NCBI RefSeq assembly: GCF_021602155.1 | Contig: NZ_BQHY01000022.1 | Coordinates: 1-64,000, forward strand | From: Pseudomonas parakoreensis | Lineage (GTDB): Bacteria; Pseudomonadota; Gammaproteobacteria; Pseudomonadales; Pseudomonadaceae | Direction of reading: 5' to 3' | DNA: 64,000 bases | Part shown: piece after piece, positions 8,984 through 17,606 of the stretch | Layout: the number at the start of each line of letters is the position of its first letter | Numbering within the stretch: position 1 is the stretch's first letter | Program-made: the position numbers and the translations under genes | The notes under the pieces: generated by a model | Told to the model about the DNA's origin: nothing | Seen by the model: only the letters and a program-made list of their open reading frames with translations | Database searches by the model: none

Positions 8984-10342
8984 ATGCGCGTTTTAACCCC
9001 CCTCTGCAGCGCGGTTTTGCTGGCCATGGCTTGCACTTCTCAAGCCCAGGCCATGAACCTGACCGAGGCAATCCAGAGCACCATTGCCACCCACCCGGAT
9101 CTCGCCTCGCGTGTGGACGCCAAACTGTCGGCCGATGAACAAGTGAAAGTGGCCAAGGGTGGCTTCTATCCGTCCGTCGACTTGAATGCCGCGTATGGCC
9201 GTGGTTACAGCGACAACACCAATACCCGGGCTTTCGGTAATCACCACACCGAAATTCTCAATTACACCCAGTCGGAACTGCGCCTGCGGCAAATGATCTT
9301 CGACGGCTTCAACACGGCCAACGAAGTCGAGCGCACCAAGGGCGTGTCCAACTCGCGCGCCTACTACGCGCAAGGCACCGCCCAGGATCTGGCGCTGCGC
9401 ACCATCGAGGTCTACCTCGAAGTGCTCAAGCGGCGTGAATTGGTGACCCTGGCCAAGAACAACCTGCAAGCGCACCTGCGCGTGAATGATCAGATCGGTC
9501 TGCGCACCCAGCGCGGCATCGGCAGTACCGCCGACTCCGATCAATCGGTCGCCCGTAAGGCGCTGGCGCAAAACAACCTCGACACCGCCGAAGTCGATCT
9601 GGCCGACGCCGAATCGAACTTCTACGCCGTGGTCGGACGCATGCCCGATGAACTCGAAGCGCCACCGTCGACCCGCGGCGAAATCCCCACCAGCCTGCCG
9701 GAAGCCCAGCAGAGCATGGTCGAGAACAACCCGTACCTGAAATCCGCGCAGGCGGACGTGCAGTCAGCCGAGAGCCAGTACGAAGTTGCCAAGTCGCCGT
9801 TCTATCCTCGTTTCGATGCCGAAGCGGCGGTGGGTGCGAACAACAACGTGCAAGGCGATGAGGGCCACGACAACGAATGGCGCGTGGGCGTGATCATGAA
9901 CTACAACCTGTTCCGTGGCGGCAGCGACAAGGCCCGTCTGGCGTCCGATGCGCACCAGATCAACCAGGCGATGGACATCCGCAACAACGCCCTGCGCCAG
10001 TTGAACGAGAACATTCACCTGGCGTGGAACGCCATGGTCAACGCGAACAAACAGACCCCGACCGCCCGTGAATACGCCGAGACCACCAAACGCGTGCGCG
10101 CGGCGTATCAGGATCAGTTCGGCCTCGGCCAACGCACCCTGCTCGACTTGCTCGACAGTGAAAACGAGCTCTACAACGCCAACCGCCGCTACACCGAAAT
10201 CCGCTACACCGAGGAATATTCGATGTACCGCGTGTTGGCGAACATGGGCCAGTTGCTGAGCAAGCAACGGGTGGTGCTGCCGGCGGATGCGATTGCGGCG
10301 ACCGAAGTCAAAAACGAAGCGCGCCTGCCTGAGCTGAAATGA
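8984..10342 (+). CDS. TolC-family outer membrane protein of type I secretion (LapE/MapE-like)
   Basis: Outer-membrane channel that completes the tripartite export path for the adjacent adhesin. The 452-aa product begins with a signal peptide (hydrophobic stretch, likely cleavage after SQAQA), followed by the two repeated TolC-type outer membrane efflux halves; the motif TLLDLLDSENELYNA near the C terminus is typical of the family. An upstream in-frame ATG at 8975 is directly joined to the GGAG ribosome site, so the ATG at 8984, 9 bases after it, is preferred. It is first in a plus-strand set with the ABC and adaptor genes. It could be named lapE or mapE depending on which adhesin locus this is. 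Confidence 0.92.
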   Translation: MRVLTPLCSAVLLAMACTSQAQAMNLTEAIQSTIATHPDLASRVDAKLSADEQVKVAKGGFYPSVDLNAAYGRGYSDNTNTRAFGNHHTEILNYTQSELRLRQMIFDGFNTANEVERTKGVSNSRAYYAQGTAQDLALRTIEVYLEVLKRRELVTLAKNNLQAHLRVNDQIGLRTQRGIGSTADSDQSVARKALAQNNLDTAEVDLADAESNFYAVVGRMPDELEAPPSTRGEIPTSLPEAQQSMVENNPYLKSAQADVQSAESQYEVAKSPFYPRFDAEAAVGANNNVQGDEGHDNEWRVGVIMNYNLFRGGSDKARLASDAHQINQAMDIRNNALRQLNENIHLAWNAMVNANKQTPTAREYAETTKRVRAAYQDQFGLGQRTLLDLLDSENELYNANRRYTEIRYTEEYSMYRVLANMGQLLSKQRVVLPADAIAATEVKNEARLPELK

Positions 10343-10347
10343 AGTAA

Positions 10348-10440
10348 CCCCTGTAGGAGCTGCCGAAGGCTGCGATCTTTTGATCTTGATCTGCAACAGC
10401 AAAATCAAACGATCGCAGCCTGCGGCAGCTCCTACAGGGG
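10348..10440. repeat. REPIN, TAGGAGC ends outward
   Basis: Two inverted copies of the GTAGGAGCTGCCG...GATCTTTT palindrome separated by a short spacer. It sits between the TolC-like and ABC genes, inside the secretion operon. Confidence 0.9.
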
Positions 10441-10482
10441 AGATGTGTCGATAGCCGAGTCCGTTCAACAGGGGCGATCAAT

Positions 10483-12645
10483 ATGACCAGCATGGCCGAA
10501 GGCGGACACACCGGAATCGATCCGCGGCTGAGCTTCGATGACCCGTTACTCGACGGTCTGTTGATCCTCTGCAAGCTCCACGGCGCGACGGTCAGTCGCG
10601 CCAGCCTGAGTGCCGGGCTGCCCCTGGACAAGCAACGCCTGAGCCTTGACCTGCTGCCCCGTGCAGCCGCCCGGGCCGGTTTGCAGGCGCGCCTGTTGCG
10701 GCGTGAACTGAAGGATATTTCTGCACTGAATCTGCCGATCCTGTTGCTGCTCAAGGATGGGCGCACCGCCGTCCTGCGGCGTTTTGGCGATGACGGCAAG
10801 GCGCTGATCCTGCCCAGCGAAGCCGATGGCGGCGAGCAATGGGTCGAGCGCGAAGAACTCGCCGAACACTACAGCGGCCAGGCCTTGTTCGCCCGTCCGC
10901 GCCACGAACTCGAAGACTTGCGTTCACCGCTGGTGCCACGGGTGCATGCCTGGTTTCGCGACACGCTGAAGCTGTCGAAATGGCTGTACAGCGATGCAAT
11001 TCTCGCCAGTTTCCTGATCAATTTGCTGGGCCTGATGGTGCCGCTGTTCGTCATGCAGACCTACGACCGCGTGGTGCCGAATCAGGCCACCTCGACCTTG
11101 TGGGTGTTGGCGATCGGCCTGCTGATCGGCACCGGTTTCGAACTGGTGCTGCGGGTGGTGCGCGCGCATCTGCTCGATACCGCCGGCAAGAAAACCGATG
11201 TGATCCTTTCCGCGACGTTATTCGAGCGCATCACCGGCATGTCGATGAAAGCGCGGCCGGCGACCATCGGCGGTTTCGCCCAGAGCATTCATGACTTTCA
11301 GGGCCTGCGCGAATTCCTCACCGCCGTGACCCTGACCAGCCTGATTGATCTGCCCTTTGTGGTGTTGATGCTGGTGGTGATCGGCCTGCTCGGCGGCTGG
11401 CTGGTGGTGATTCCGCTGCTGGCGTTTCCAATCACGATCATTTTTGCCCTGGCAATTCAGGTGCGTCTGCGCGACACCGTGCAAAAGAGCCTGAGCCTGG
11501 GTGCCGAGCGGCAGGCGCTGCTGATCGAAACCCTCGGCGGCCTGGAAACCCTCAAGGCCTGCAGCGCCGAAAGCGAGCGCCAGCACAAATGGGAAAGCAC
11601 CCACGGCGCCCTCACCCGCCTCGACAGCCATGCGCGCAACCTCTCGGCGCTGGCGACCAACGGCACACTGTTCATCCAACAGTTCTCGGGGATGGCGACG
11701 ATTGTTGCCGGGGTCTACAGCATCATCGCCGGCAACCTCAGCGTCGGTGCGCTGGTGGCCAGCTACATGCTCGGCAGCCGTGTGCTCGCGCCACTGGGAC
11801 AGATCGCCGGGCTGATCACCCGCTATCAGCAAGCGCAACTGACCATGAAAAGCACCGACGCGCTGATGGGTCTGCCGCAGGAGCGTGACGGCAAGCAGCG
11901 GCCACTGGAACGCACACAGCTACAAGGTGCGCTGGACGTCAGTGGCGTGACCTTTCACTACAACGGTCAGAATGCACCGGCGCTGGGCAACGTCAGCTTC
12001 AGCATGAAACCCGGCGAGCGGATCGGCATCATCGGTCGCAGCGGCTCGGGCAAAAGCACATTGGCGCGGCTGTTGATGGGCTTCTATGAACCCGAGGAAG
12101 GCCAGTTGCTGCTCGACGGCCTCGACCTGCGGCAACTGGATGTCGCCGACCTGCGCCAGCAGATCGGTTACGTCGCCCATGACCTGCCGCTGCTGGCCGG
12201 CAGCCTGCGCGACAACCTGACCCTCGGCGCCCGCTACATCAGCGACTCGCGCATGCTCGAAGTCGCTGAACTGACCGGCGTTACCGAACTGGCGCGGCAG
12301 CATCCGCAAGGTTTCGACCGGCCGGTGGGCGAGCGCGGACAACTGCTCTCCGGTGGCCAGCGCCAGGCAGTGTTGCTGGCCCGGGCGCTGCTGCTCGACC
12401 CGCCGATCATGCTGCTCGACGAACCCACCAGCGCCATGGACAACAGCAGCGAAGACCTGCTGCGCCAGAAGCTGCACGGCTGGGTGCAAGGCAAGACCCT
12501 GCTGCTGGTCACCCACCGCACCTCGATGCTGAGCCTGGTGGACCGGTTGCTGGTCCTGGACAACGGCCGGGTCGTCGCCGACGGCCCGAAAGAAGCGGTC
12601 ATCGATGCACTGCGCAAGGGCCGCGTCGGTTCAGCGGCGGTCTAG
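10483..12645 (+). CDS. Type I secretion ABC transporter, permease/ATPase (LapB/MapB-like)
   Basis: Inner-membrane ATPase that powers export of the adhesin. The 720-aa protein has an N-terminal C39-like domain (residues 15-140) in which the position of the catalytic Cys appears to be Gly (DPLLDGLL), as expected for a non-cleaving substrate-docking domain. About six membrane segments follow (residues 165-430), then a nucleotide-binding domain with Walker A GRSGSGKST, signature LLSGGQRQ and Walker B IMLLDEPTSAMD. It lies between the outer membrane and adaptor genes. The ribosome site before ATG 10483 is weak; ATG 10492 is an alternative. Confidence 0.94.
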   Translation: MTSMAEGGHTGIDPRLSFDDPLLDGLLILCKLHGATVSRASLSAGLPLDKQRLSLDLLPRAAARAGLQARLLRRELKDISALNLPILLLLKDGRTAVLRRFGDDGKALILPSEADGGEQWVEREELAEHYSGQALFARPRHELEDLRSPLVPRVHAWFRDTLKLSKWLYSDAILASFLINLLGLMVPLFVMQTYDRVVPNQATSTLWVLAIGLLIGTGFELVLRVVRAHLLDTAGKKTDVILSATLFERITGMSMKARPATIGGFAQSIHDFQGLREFLTAVTLTSLIDLPFVVLMLVVIGLLGGWLVVIPLLAFPITIIFALAIQVRLRDTVQKSLSLGAERQALLIETLGGLETLKACSAESERQHKWESTHGALTRLDSHARNLSALATNGTLFIQQFSGMATIVAGVYSIIAGNLSVGALVASYMLGSRVLAPLGQIAGLITRYQQAQLTMKSTDALMGLPQERDGKQRPLERTQLQGALDVSGVTFHYNGQNAPALGNVSFSMKPGERIGIIGRSGSGKSTLARLLMGFYEPEEGQLLLDGLDLRQLDVADLRQQIGYVAHDLPLLAGSLRDNLTLGARYISDSRMLEVAELTGVTELARQHPQGFDRPVGERGQLLSGGQRQAVLLARALLLDPPIMLLDEPTSAMDNSSEDLLRQKLHGWVQGKTLLLVTHRTSMLSLVDRLLVLDNGRVVADGPKEAVIDALRKGRVGSAAV

Positions 12646-12680
12646 ATGCGCGCACATAATTTTATGGCTCTCACAAAACC

Positions 12681-12775
12681 TGTGGCGAGGGGATTTATCC
12701 CCGATGGGCTGCGCAGCGGCCCCAAAGGCTCTGAGGGCGCTTCGCACCCTATCGGGGATGAATCCCCTCACCACA
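12681..12775. repeat. Inverted repeat, GGCGAGGGGATTTATCCCC type
   Basis: Arms TGTGGCGAGGGGATTTATCC and its approximate complement enclose a second inner inverted repeat (GGGCTGCGCAGCGGCCCC region). This is a Pseudomonas intergenic palindrome family different from the GTAGGAG REPINs. It separates the ABC and adaptor genes. Confidence 0.8.
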
Positions 12776-12842
12776 AGTAAGTGTTACGGGCGACACATGG
12801 GTAGTGCGGTTTGATGTTTTATTAACTGAGGGGTATCGCCCC

Positions 12843-14204
12843 ATGTCTGCATCTTCAGGTAGCAAATCACGCGGTTACTTCGACAGTTTCGGCAAAAGCG
12901 CCGAAGCCGAGTTCATGCCGGAAACCGCTGGTGCTTCATTACAGGATTCGCCGCGCTGGTCGCGGATCACCGTATGGCTGGCGGCAGCGCTGTTGATCAG
13001 CGCGCTGGTCTGGGCCAAGTTCGCGGTGCTTGAAGAAGTGACCATGGGCGAAGGCAAGGCGATTCCGTCGAGCAAGGTCCAGGTGATCCAGAACCTTGAG
13101 GGCGGGATCGTCACCGAGATTTTCGTACGTGAAGGGCAAATGGTGAACAAGGGCGACAAGTTGCTGCGCCTGGATGACACGCGGTTTCTGTCGAACAAGG
13201 GCGAGAGCGAGGCCGACCGTTATGCGTTGATGGCGCAGGTCGAACGTTTGTCGGCTGAAGCCGAAGGGCGGCCGATGAAACTCTCGGACGAAGTCGTCAG
13301 CAAGGCGCCACAAGTGGCCGAAGACGAACGTGCGTTGTACGACCAGCGCCAGCGTCGACTGGCCAGCGAACAACGCACCCTCACTGAACAGCTGCGGCAG
13401 AAAACCCAGGAACTGGCGGAGTTTCGTTCCAAGCAAGGTCAGTACAGTTCCAGCCTGGCGCTGTTGCAACAAGAGATGAACATGTCGTCGCCCCTGGTCG
13501 GCACCGGCGCCGTATCGCCAGTGGAAATCCTGCGACTCAAACGCAGCGCGGTGGAGATTCGCGGCTCGTTGAACGCGACAACGTTGGCGATCCCACGGGC
13601 GGAATCGGCAATCAACGAGATCAAGAGCAAGATCGACGAATCGGAACAGACCTTCCGCTCCGACGCGGCCAAAGACCTCAATCAGAAACGCACCGACCTG
13701 TCGAAAATCACCGCCTCGAGCATCGCCATCGACGACCGCGTCAGCCGCACCACCGTGACCTCGCCGGTGCATGGGGTCATCAAGCAGCTCAAGGTCAACA
13801 CCATCGGTGGCGTGGTGCAGCCGGGCAGCGACATGGTCGAAATCGTGCCGCTGGAGGACAACCTGCTGATCGAAGCCAAGGTGCGTCCGCAAGACGTCGC
13901 GTTCCTGCATCCGGGCCAGAAAGCCATGGTCAAGTTCAGTGCCTATGACTACACGATCTACGGCGGGCTGAGCGCAAAACTGGAGCTGATCGGCGCCGAC
14001 ACGATTACCGATGACAAGGGCAACAGCTTCTACCTGATTCAGGTGCGCACCGATAAAAACCACTTGGGCGGCGATGTGAAACCGCTGCTGATCATCCCGG
14101 GGATGGTGGCGACGGTAGACATTATTACCGGGGAGAAAAGTGTGCTGGATTACCTGCTGAAACCGGTGCTCAAAGCCCGGACTGAGGCGATGCGCGAGCG
14201 GTAG
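12843..14204 (+). CDS. HlyD-family type I secretion periplasmic adaptor (LapC/MapC-like)
   Basis: Membrane fusion protein that links the ABC transporter to the TolC-like channel. The 453-aa product has a cytoplasmic N terminus, one membrane helix (about residues 40-60), a biotinyl-lipoyl-like segment (GEGKAIPSSKVQVIQNLEGG), a long coiled-coil hairpin (about 110-280) and a beta-barrel region ending in PGMVATVDIITGEKSVLDY, the classic HlyD C terminus. The ATG at 12843 has a GAGGGG ribosome site. It is the third gene of the export operon. Confidence 0.94.
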   Translation: MSASSGSKSRGYFDSFGKSAEAEFMPETAGASLQDSPRWSRITVWLAAALLISALVWAKFAVLEEVTMGEGKAIPSSKVQVIQNLEGGIVTEIFVREGQMVNKGDKLLRLDDTRFLSNKGESEADRYALMAQVERLSAEAEGRPMKLSDEVVSKAPQVAEDERALYDQRQRRLASEQRTLTEQLRQKTQELAEFRSKQGQYSSSLALLQQEMNMSSPLVGTGAVSPVEILRLKRSAVEIRGSLNATTLAIPRAESAINEIKSKIDESEQTFRSDAAKDLNQKRTDLSKITASSIAIDDRVSRTTVTSPVHGVIKQLKVNTIGGVVQPGSDMVEIVPLEDNLLIEAKVRPQDVAFLHPGQKAMVKFSAYDYTIYGGLSAKLELIGADTITDDKGNSFYLIQVRTDKNHLGGDVKPLLIIPGMVATVDIITGEKSVLDYLLKPVLKARTEAMRER

Positions 14205-14233
14205 AAGCTTCTGGATCTGGTGGTGAATTGACT

Positions 14234-14334
14234 GGCCTCATCGCTGGCAAGCCAGCTCCCACAGGTTCTGAGGTGCTCACAGACTTTGTGTTCGACACGG
14301 ACACTGTGGGAGCTGGCTTGCCAGCGATGGGGCC
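14234..14334. repeat. Inverted repeat, GCTGGCAAGCCAGCTCCCACA type
   Basis: Two inverted copies of the TCGCTGGCAAGCCAGCTCCC element face each other across about 45 bases. It lies between the convergent adaptor and DTW genes. Confidence 0.85.
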
Positions 14335-14348
14335 AGCCCAGACATCAA

Positions 14349-14945
14349 CTATCTGTCGCCATGATTGCGCTGAAAAACCTCCTCCCCCATCGCCGCAATC
14401 TGCCCCTCGATCAACGCTTCGAACGGCTTGAGCAACGGCGCAAACGTCGTCGGCGCTTCGAGGGTTTCCAGCGCCTGCACGATCGCCTCAATCGTCGACA
14501 ACGCCCCCGGCCCCGGCGCTTTGCGCAACCGGTAGCGCGATACCCCGCCCGCCGCCAGCGTCACCCGCGGCAACGCCGCCAGCAACGGATCGAGATGAAG
14601 CATCTTGCGCGCCTTGCGCCAGGTGCCGTCCGGCACCACCAGCAACAACGGTTCTTCGGACTCACGGTAAGCCTGCAGCGGTTGCGCATCGTCGGCGGGA
14701 AACAGCAATCGTGCCTGATACCCCGGCCGGTTCAACAGCGCGGGCAAGTCCTCGAACACCTCGCCGACAATCAGCTCGGCATTGGTCAACCCCAGTGCCG
14801 CCAGTCGCGCCGTGTTGAGCGCGTGATTGACCTCGCTCGGATGCTGCAACAGCAGAATGCGGGTGCGGCTGTCGAGGCGTGGGATCAGCGAGCACAGGCA
14901 GTGAGTTTGTGGGCGCAGGCAGCGCGGGCATTGGGGTCTGGACAT
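14349..14945 (-). CDS. DTW-domain protein, probable tRNA-uridine aminocarboxypropyltransferase
   Basis: DTW-domain proteins (TapT/YfiP family) transfer the 3-amino-3-carboxypropyl group from SAM to uridine in tRNA, giving acp3U. The 198-aa product opens with a zinc-binding cysteine cluster (CPRCLRPQTHCLC) and has the family core LLVVPDGTWRKARKML at about residues 110-125. Its start is only 5 bases after the LysR gene stop, so the two may share a transcript, although their roles look unrelated. Assignment rests on the motifs; the exact tRNA target cannot be seen. Confidence 0.88.
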   Translation of the reverse strand: MSRPQCPRCLRPQTHCLCSLIPRLDSRTRILLLQHPSEVNHALNTARLAALGLTNAELIVGEVFEDLPALLNRPGYQARLLFPADDAQPLQAYRESEEPLLLVVPDGTWRKARKMLHLDPLLAALPRVTLAAGGVSRYRLRKAPGPGALSTIEAIVQALETLEAPTTFAPLLKPFEALIEGQIAAMGEEVFQRNHGDR

Positions 14946-14950
14946 GTTCT

Positions 14951-15844
14951 TCAGGCCTGATTGAGCTGTGCTTTGAGCAAATCACGGAAGGTCTGGATCA
15001 GCGGTTCGCGGCTGCGGCCCCGGCGCATGATCATCGAAAACGGCGCCTGATAACCGAAGGTCGCCGGCAGCAACACGCGCAAGTCTCCTTTGTCGGCCCA
15101 GGCCTGAGCGTAGTGTTCCGGCAGGTAACCGATGTAGGCGCCGGACAGCACCAGAATCAGCTGTGCCTCCATACTTTCCACAGTCGCCGCGCTGTGTTTG
15201 AAACCGTGGCGCGCCAGTTCCGCCTGACTCCAATAACCACGGCCGACCATGCGTTGCTGGGTGATGACCTGTTCGGGAATCCGCCGCTCGTTGAACAACG
15301 GATGGCGGCTGCTGCAGTACAGCCAGTGCTGCTCGCGGTACAGCGGCATGTACACCAGGCCGCTCATGCGCGTGGAAAACGCGCCGATGGCCAGATCGAG
15401 GCGGTTGTCCTGCACACCGAGTTGCAGTTCGTAGGGGCTCATCACCGACAAGTGCAAATGCACCGCCGGGTGCTCCTGGCTATAAGCGCCGATGGCTTCG
15501 GCGAACGGCAAGGCCTTGTCGCTGACGGTGGAGTCGATCACCCCGAGATTGAGCGTACCGCGCAGTTCGCCCTTGAGCGCAGCAGCGTATTGCTCGAAAC
15601 CTTCAAGTTCGGCCAGCAGGCGCAGGGTTTCCTGATGGAACAGCTCACCCTTGCTGGTCAGGCTGAACCCGCCCCGCCCGCGATGACACAACACCAGACC
15701 AAGCGCGGCTTCGAGCTGGCTCATGTAGGTGCTGATCGCCGAGGTCGACAGGTTGAGTTCCTGCTGCGCGTTGGCAAAACCTTGATGCCGGACCACGCTG
15801 ACGAAGATGCGCAATAGTTTCAGGTCGGGTAAAGCGTTGGCCAT
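14951..15844 (-). CDS. gbuR: LysR-family regulator, GbuR-like
   Basis: Probable activator of the guanidinobutyrase gene divergent from it. The 297-aa product has an N-terminal LysR winged helix (LLRIFVSVVRHQGFANAQQE, about residues 8-65) and a C-terminal effector domain. ATG 15844 is preferred because GGAG lies 6 bases upstream. In P. aeruginosa, GbuR (PA1422) sits next to gbuA and responds to 4-guanidinobutyrate. The same neighbour order here supports the name. The inducer is inferred, not visible in sequence. Confidence 0.85.
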   Translation of the reverse strand: MANALPDLKLLRIFVSVVRHQGFANAQQELNLSTSAISTYMSQLEAALGLVLCHRGRGGFSLTSKGELFHQETLRLLAELEGFEQYAAALKGELRGTLNLGVIDSTVSDKALPFAEAIGAYSQEHPAVHLHLSVMSPYELQLGVQDNRLDLAIGAFSTRMSGLVYMPLYREQHWLYCSSRHPLFNERRIPEQVITQQRMVGRGYWSQAELARHGFKHSAATVESMEAQLILVLSGAYIGYLPEHYAQAWADKGDLRVLLPATFGYQAPFSMIMRRGRSREPLIQTFRDLLKAQLNQA

Positions 15845-15877
15845 CAGGTACTCCAAAAACCATTTGAACTCGCCGAT

Positions 15878-15981
15878 CCCTGTAGGAGCTGCCGCAGGCT
15901 GCGATCTTTTGATCTTGATTTCTGGCAGCCTCGAAGGCGCCGAAAATCAAAAGATCGCAGCCTTCGGCAGCTCCTACAGGG
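15878..15981. repeat. REPIN, TAGGAGC ends outward
   Basis: Two inverted GTAGGAGCTGCCG palindromes with a spacer. It is unusual in lying in the divergent gbuR-gbuA promoter region rather than after a gene end. Confidence 0.9.
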
Positions 15982-16167
15982 TGATTCGGCGGCGGGAGAA
16001 GTCTAGCTCGGGCATCGCCATTAGTTTAGAAAAATCTGAACTAAGTTTTTGCCCGTAGCGATTCTTCCGCCGCACTACATTTCGCAGAATCGGCCCCACA
16101 ACGGCGTCCGAACCTGTGCTCGACAGTGCGCCGATATAAATAAAACAAAGACGATGAGGCCCTACCC

Positions 16168-17118
16168 GTGGACAAGATTCTTCACCAACCACTGGGCGGC
16201 AACGAAATGCCGCGCTTCGGCGGCATCGCCACCATGCTCCGACTCCCCCATGTACCGACCGCTGCCGGCCTGGACGCTGCCTTCGTTGGCGTGCCACTGG
16301 ACATCGGTACTTCGCTGCGCCCCGGCACCCGCTTCGGGCCGCGCGACATCCGCACCGAATCGGTGATGATCCGTCCGTACAACATGGCCACCGGCGCCGC
16401 GCCGTTCGACTCGCTGTCGGTCGCCGACATCGGTGACGTGGCGATCAACACCTTCAACCTGCTCGACGCCGTGCGCATCATCGAAGAAGCCTACGACAAC
16501 ATCCTCGAGCACAACGTGATCCCGATGACCCTGGGTGGCGACCACACCATCACCCTGCCGATCCTGCGCGCCATCCATAAAAAGCACGGTAAGGTCGGTC
16601 TGGTGCACATCGATGCCCATGCTGACGTCAACGATCACATGTTCGGCGAGAAGATTGCCCACGGCACGACCTTCCGTCGCGCTGTCGAAGAAGGTCTGCT
16701 GGACTGCGACCGCGTGGTGCAGATTGGTCTGCGCGCGCAGGGCTACACCGCTGACGACTTCAACTGGAGCCGCGATCAGGGTTTCCGCGTGGTGCAGGCC
16801 GAAGAGTGCTGGCACAAATCGCTGGCGCCGCTGATGGCCGAAGTGCGCGAGAAAGTCGGCGGCGGCCCGGTGTACCTGAGCTTCGACATCGACGGTATCG
16901 ACCCGGCCTGGGCACCAGGCACCGGCACCCCGGAAATCGGTGGTCTGACGACCATTCAGGCGATTGAAATCGTGCGCGGCTGTCAGGGCCTCGACCTGAT
17001 CGGCTGTGATCTGGTAGAAGTCTCGCCGGCTTACGACACCACCGGCAACACCTCGCTGCTGGCCGCCAACCTGCTGTACGAAATGCTCTGCGTACTGCCT
17101 GGCGTGGTCCACCGCTGA
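16168..17118 (+). CDS. gbuA: Guanidinobutyrase (ureohydrolase family)
   Basis: Manganese hydrolase expected to split 4-guanidinobutyrate into 4-aminobutyrate and urea, a step of arginine/agmatine-type catabolism. The 316-aa product carries the ureohydrolase metal motifs GGDHTI, DAHADVND and SFDIDGIDPAWAPGTGTPE in the usual order. The start is GTG 16168 with GAGG 8 bases upstream. Agmatinase is the main alternative by sequence, but the flanking LysR gene and the NCS1 permease/symporter match the PA1422-PA1418 order around P. aeruginosa gbuA. Confidence 0.88.
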   Translation: MDKILHQPLGGNEMPRFGGIATMLRLPHVPTAAGLDAAFVGVPLDIGTSLRPGTRFGPRDIRTESVMIRPYNMATGAAPFDSLSVADIGDVAINTFNLLDAVRIIEEAYDNILEHNVIPMTLGGDHTITLPILRAIHKKHGKVGLVHIDAHADVNDHMFGEKIAHGTTFRRAVEEGLLDCDRVVQIGLRAQGYTADDFNWSRDQGFRVVQAEECWHKSLAPLMAEVREKVGGGPVYLSFDIDGIDPAWAPGTGTPEIGGLTTIQAIEIVRGCQGLDLIGCDLVEVSPAYDTTGNTSLLAANLLYEMLCVLPGVVHR

Positions 17119-17128
17119 GGGTTCGGCC

Positions 17129-17551
17129 ATGAACGAACGTGATCAGGTGTTGAAAGCGGCGGCCGATCTGGTGTCCGCCTTCGCGCGTAACGATCGCGAA
17201 GCTTACTTCGGCGCGTTCAGCGCCGATGCAAGTTTCGTGTTTTACACCCTCGAACAGCCGCTGCTGTCGCGCGATGCCTATCAGGCGTTGTGGGACAGCT
17301 GGCGCGCCGAGGATGGCTTTGAAGTGCTGTCGTGCACTTCAAGCAACGCTTTCGTCAGCCTGCAAGGTGACGTGGCGGTGTTTATCCATGACGTGGCCAC
17401 CGAGCTGCGCATGCAAGGGGAGCAACACTTCAGCCAGGAGCGCGAGACGATTGTTTTCAAGAAACAAGCGTCGAGCCTAGAACAACAAGGCCATTGGCTG
17501 GCCTGCCACGAACATTTGTCCGCAATGCCGGAAGGGCTGCCATCCCCTTAG
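17129..17551 (+). CDS. NTF2/SnoaL-like protein
   Basis: A 140-aa cytoplasmic protein whose pattern (AAADLVSAFARNDREAYFGAFSADASFVF, then a strand-rich half) fits the NTF2-like cone fold. It starts 10 bases after gbuA and is followed by the permease, so it is probably cotranscribed. The matching position in P. aeruginosa (PA1420) is also a hypothetical gene. A catalytic or ligand-binding role in guanidino compound use is possible but unsupported. Confidence 0.8.
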   Translation: MNERDQVLKAAADLVSAFARNDREAYFGAFSADASFVFYTLEQPLLSRDAYQALWDSWRAEDGFEVLSCTSSNAFVSLQGDVAVFIHDVATELRMQGEQHFSQERETIVFKKQASSLEQQGHWLACHEHLSAMPEGLPSP

Positions 17552-17606
17552 CCAAGACAGGTGACGCTCACGCACGATGAGCGCGCCTTTATGATCGGAG
17601 CAGATC

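Noticed and set aside
10483-10900. N-terminal C39 peptidase activity in the type I ABC transporter
   Set aside because: The region has the C39-like fold, but the catalytic Cys position appears to be Gly, so it is more likely a docking domain, as in other RTX exporters.
16168-17118. Calling the ureohydrolase an agmatinase
   Set aside because: The enzyme family alone allows it, but the regulator and two-transporter order match the P. aeruginosa guanidinobutyrase cluster better.
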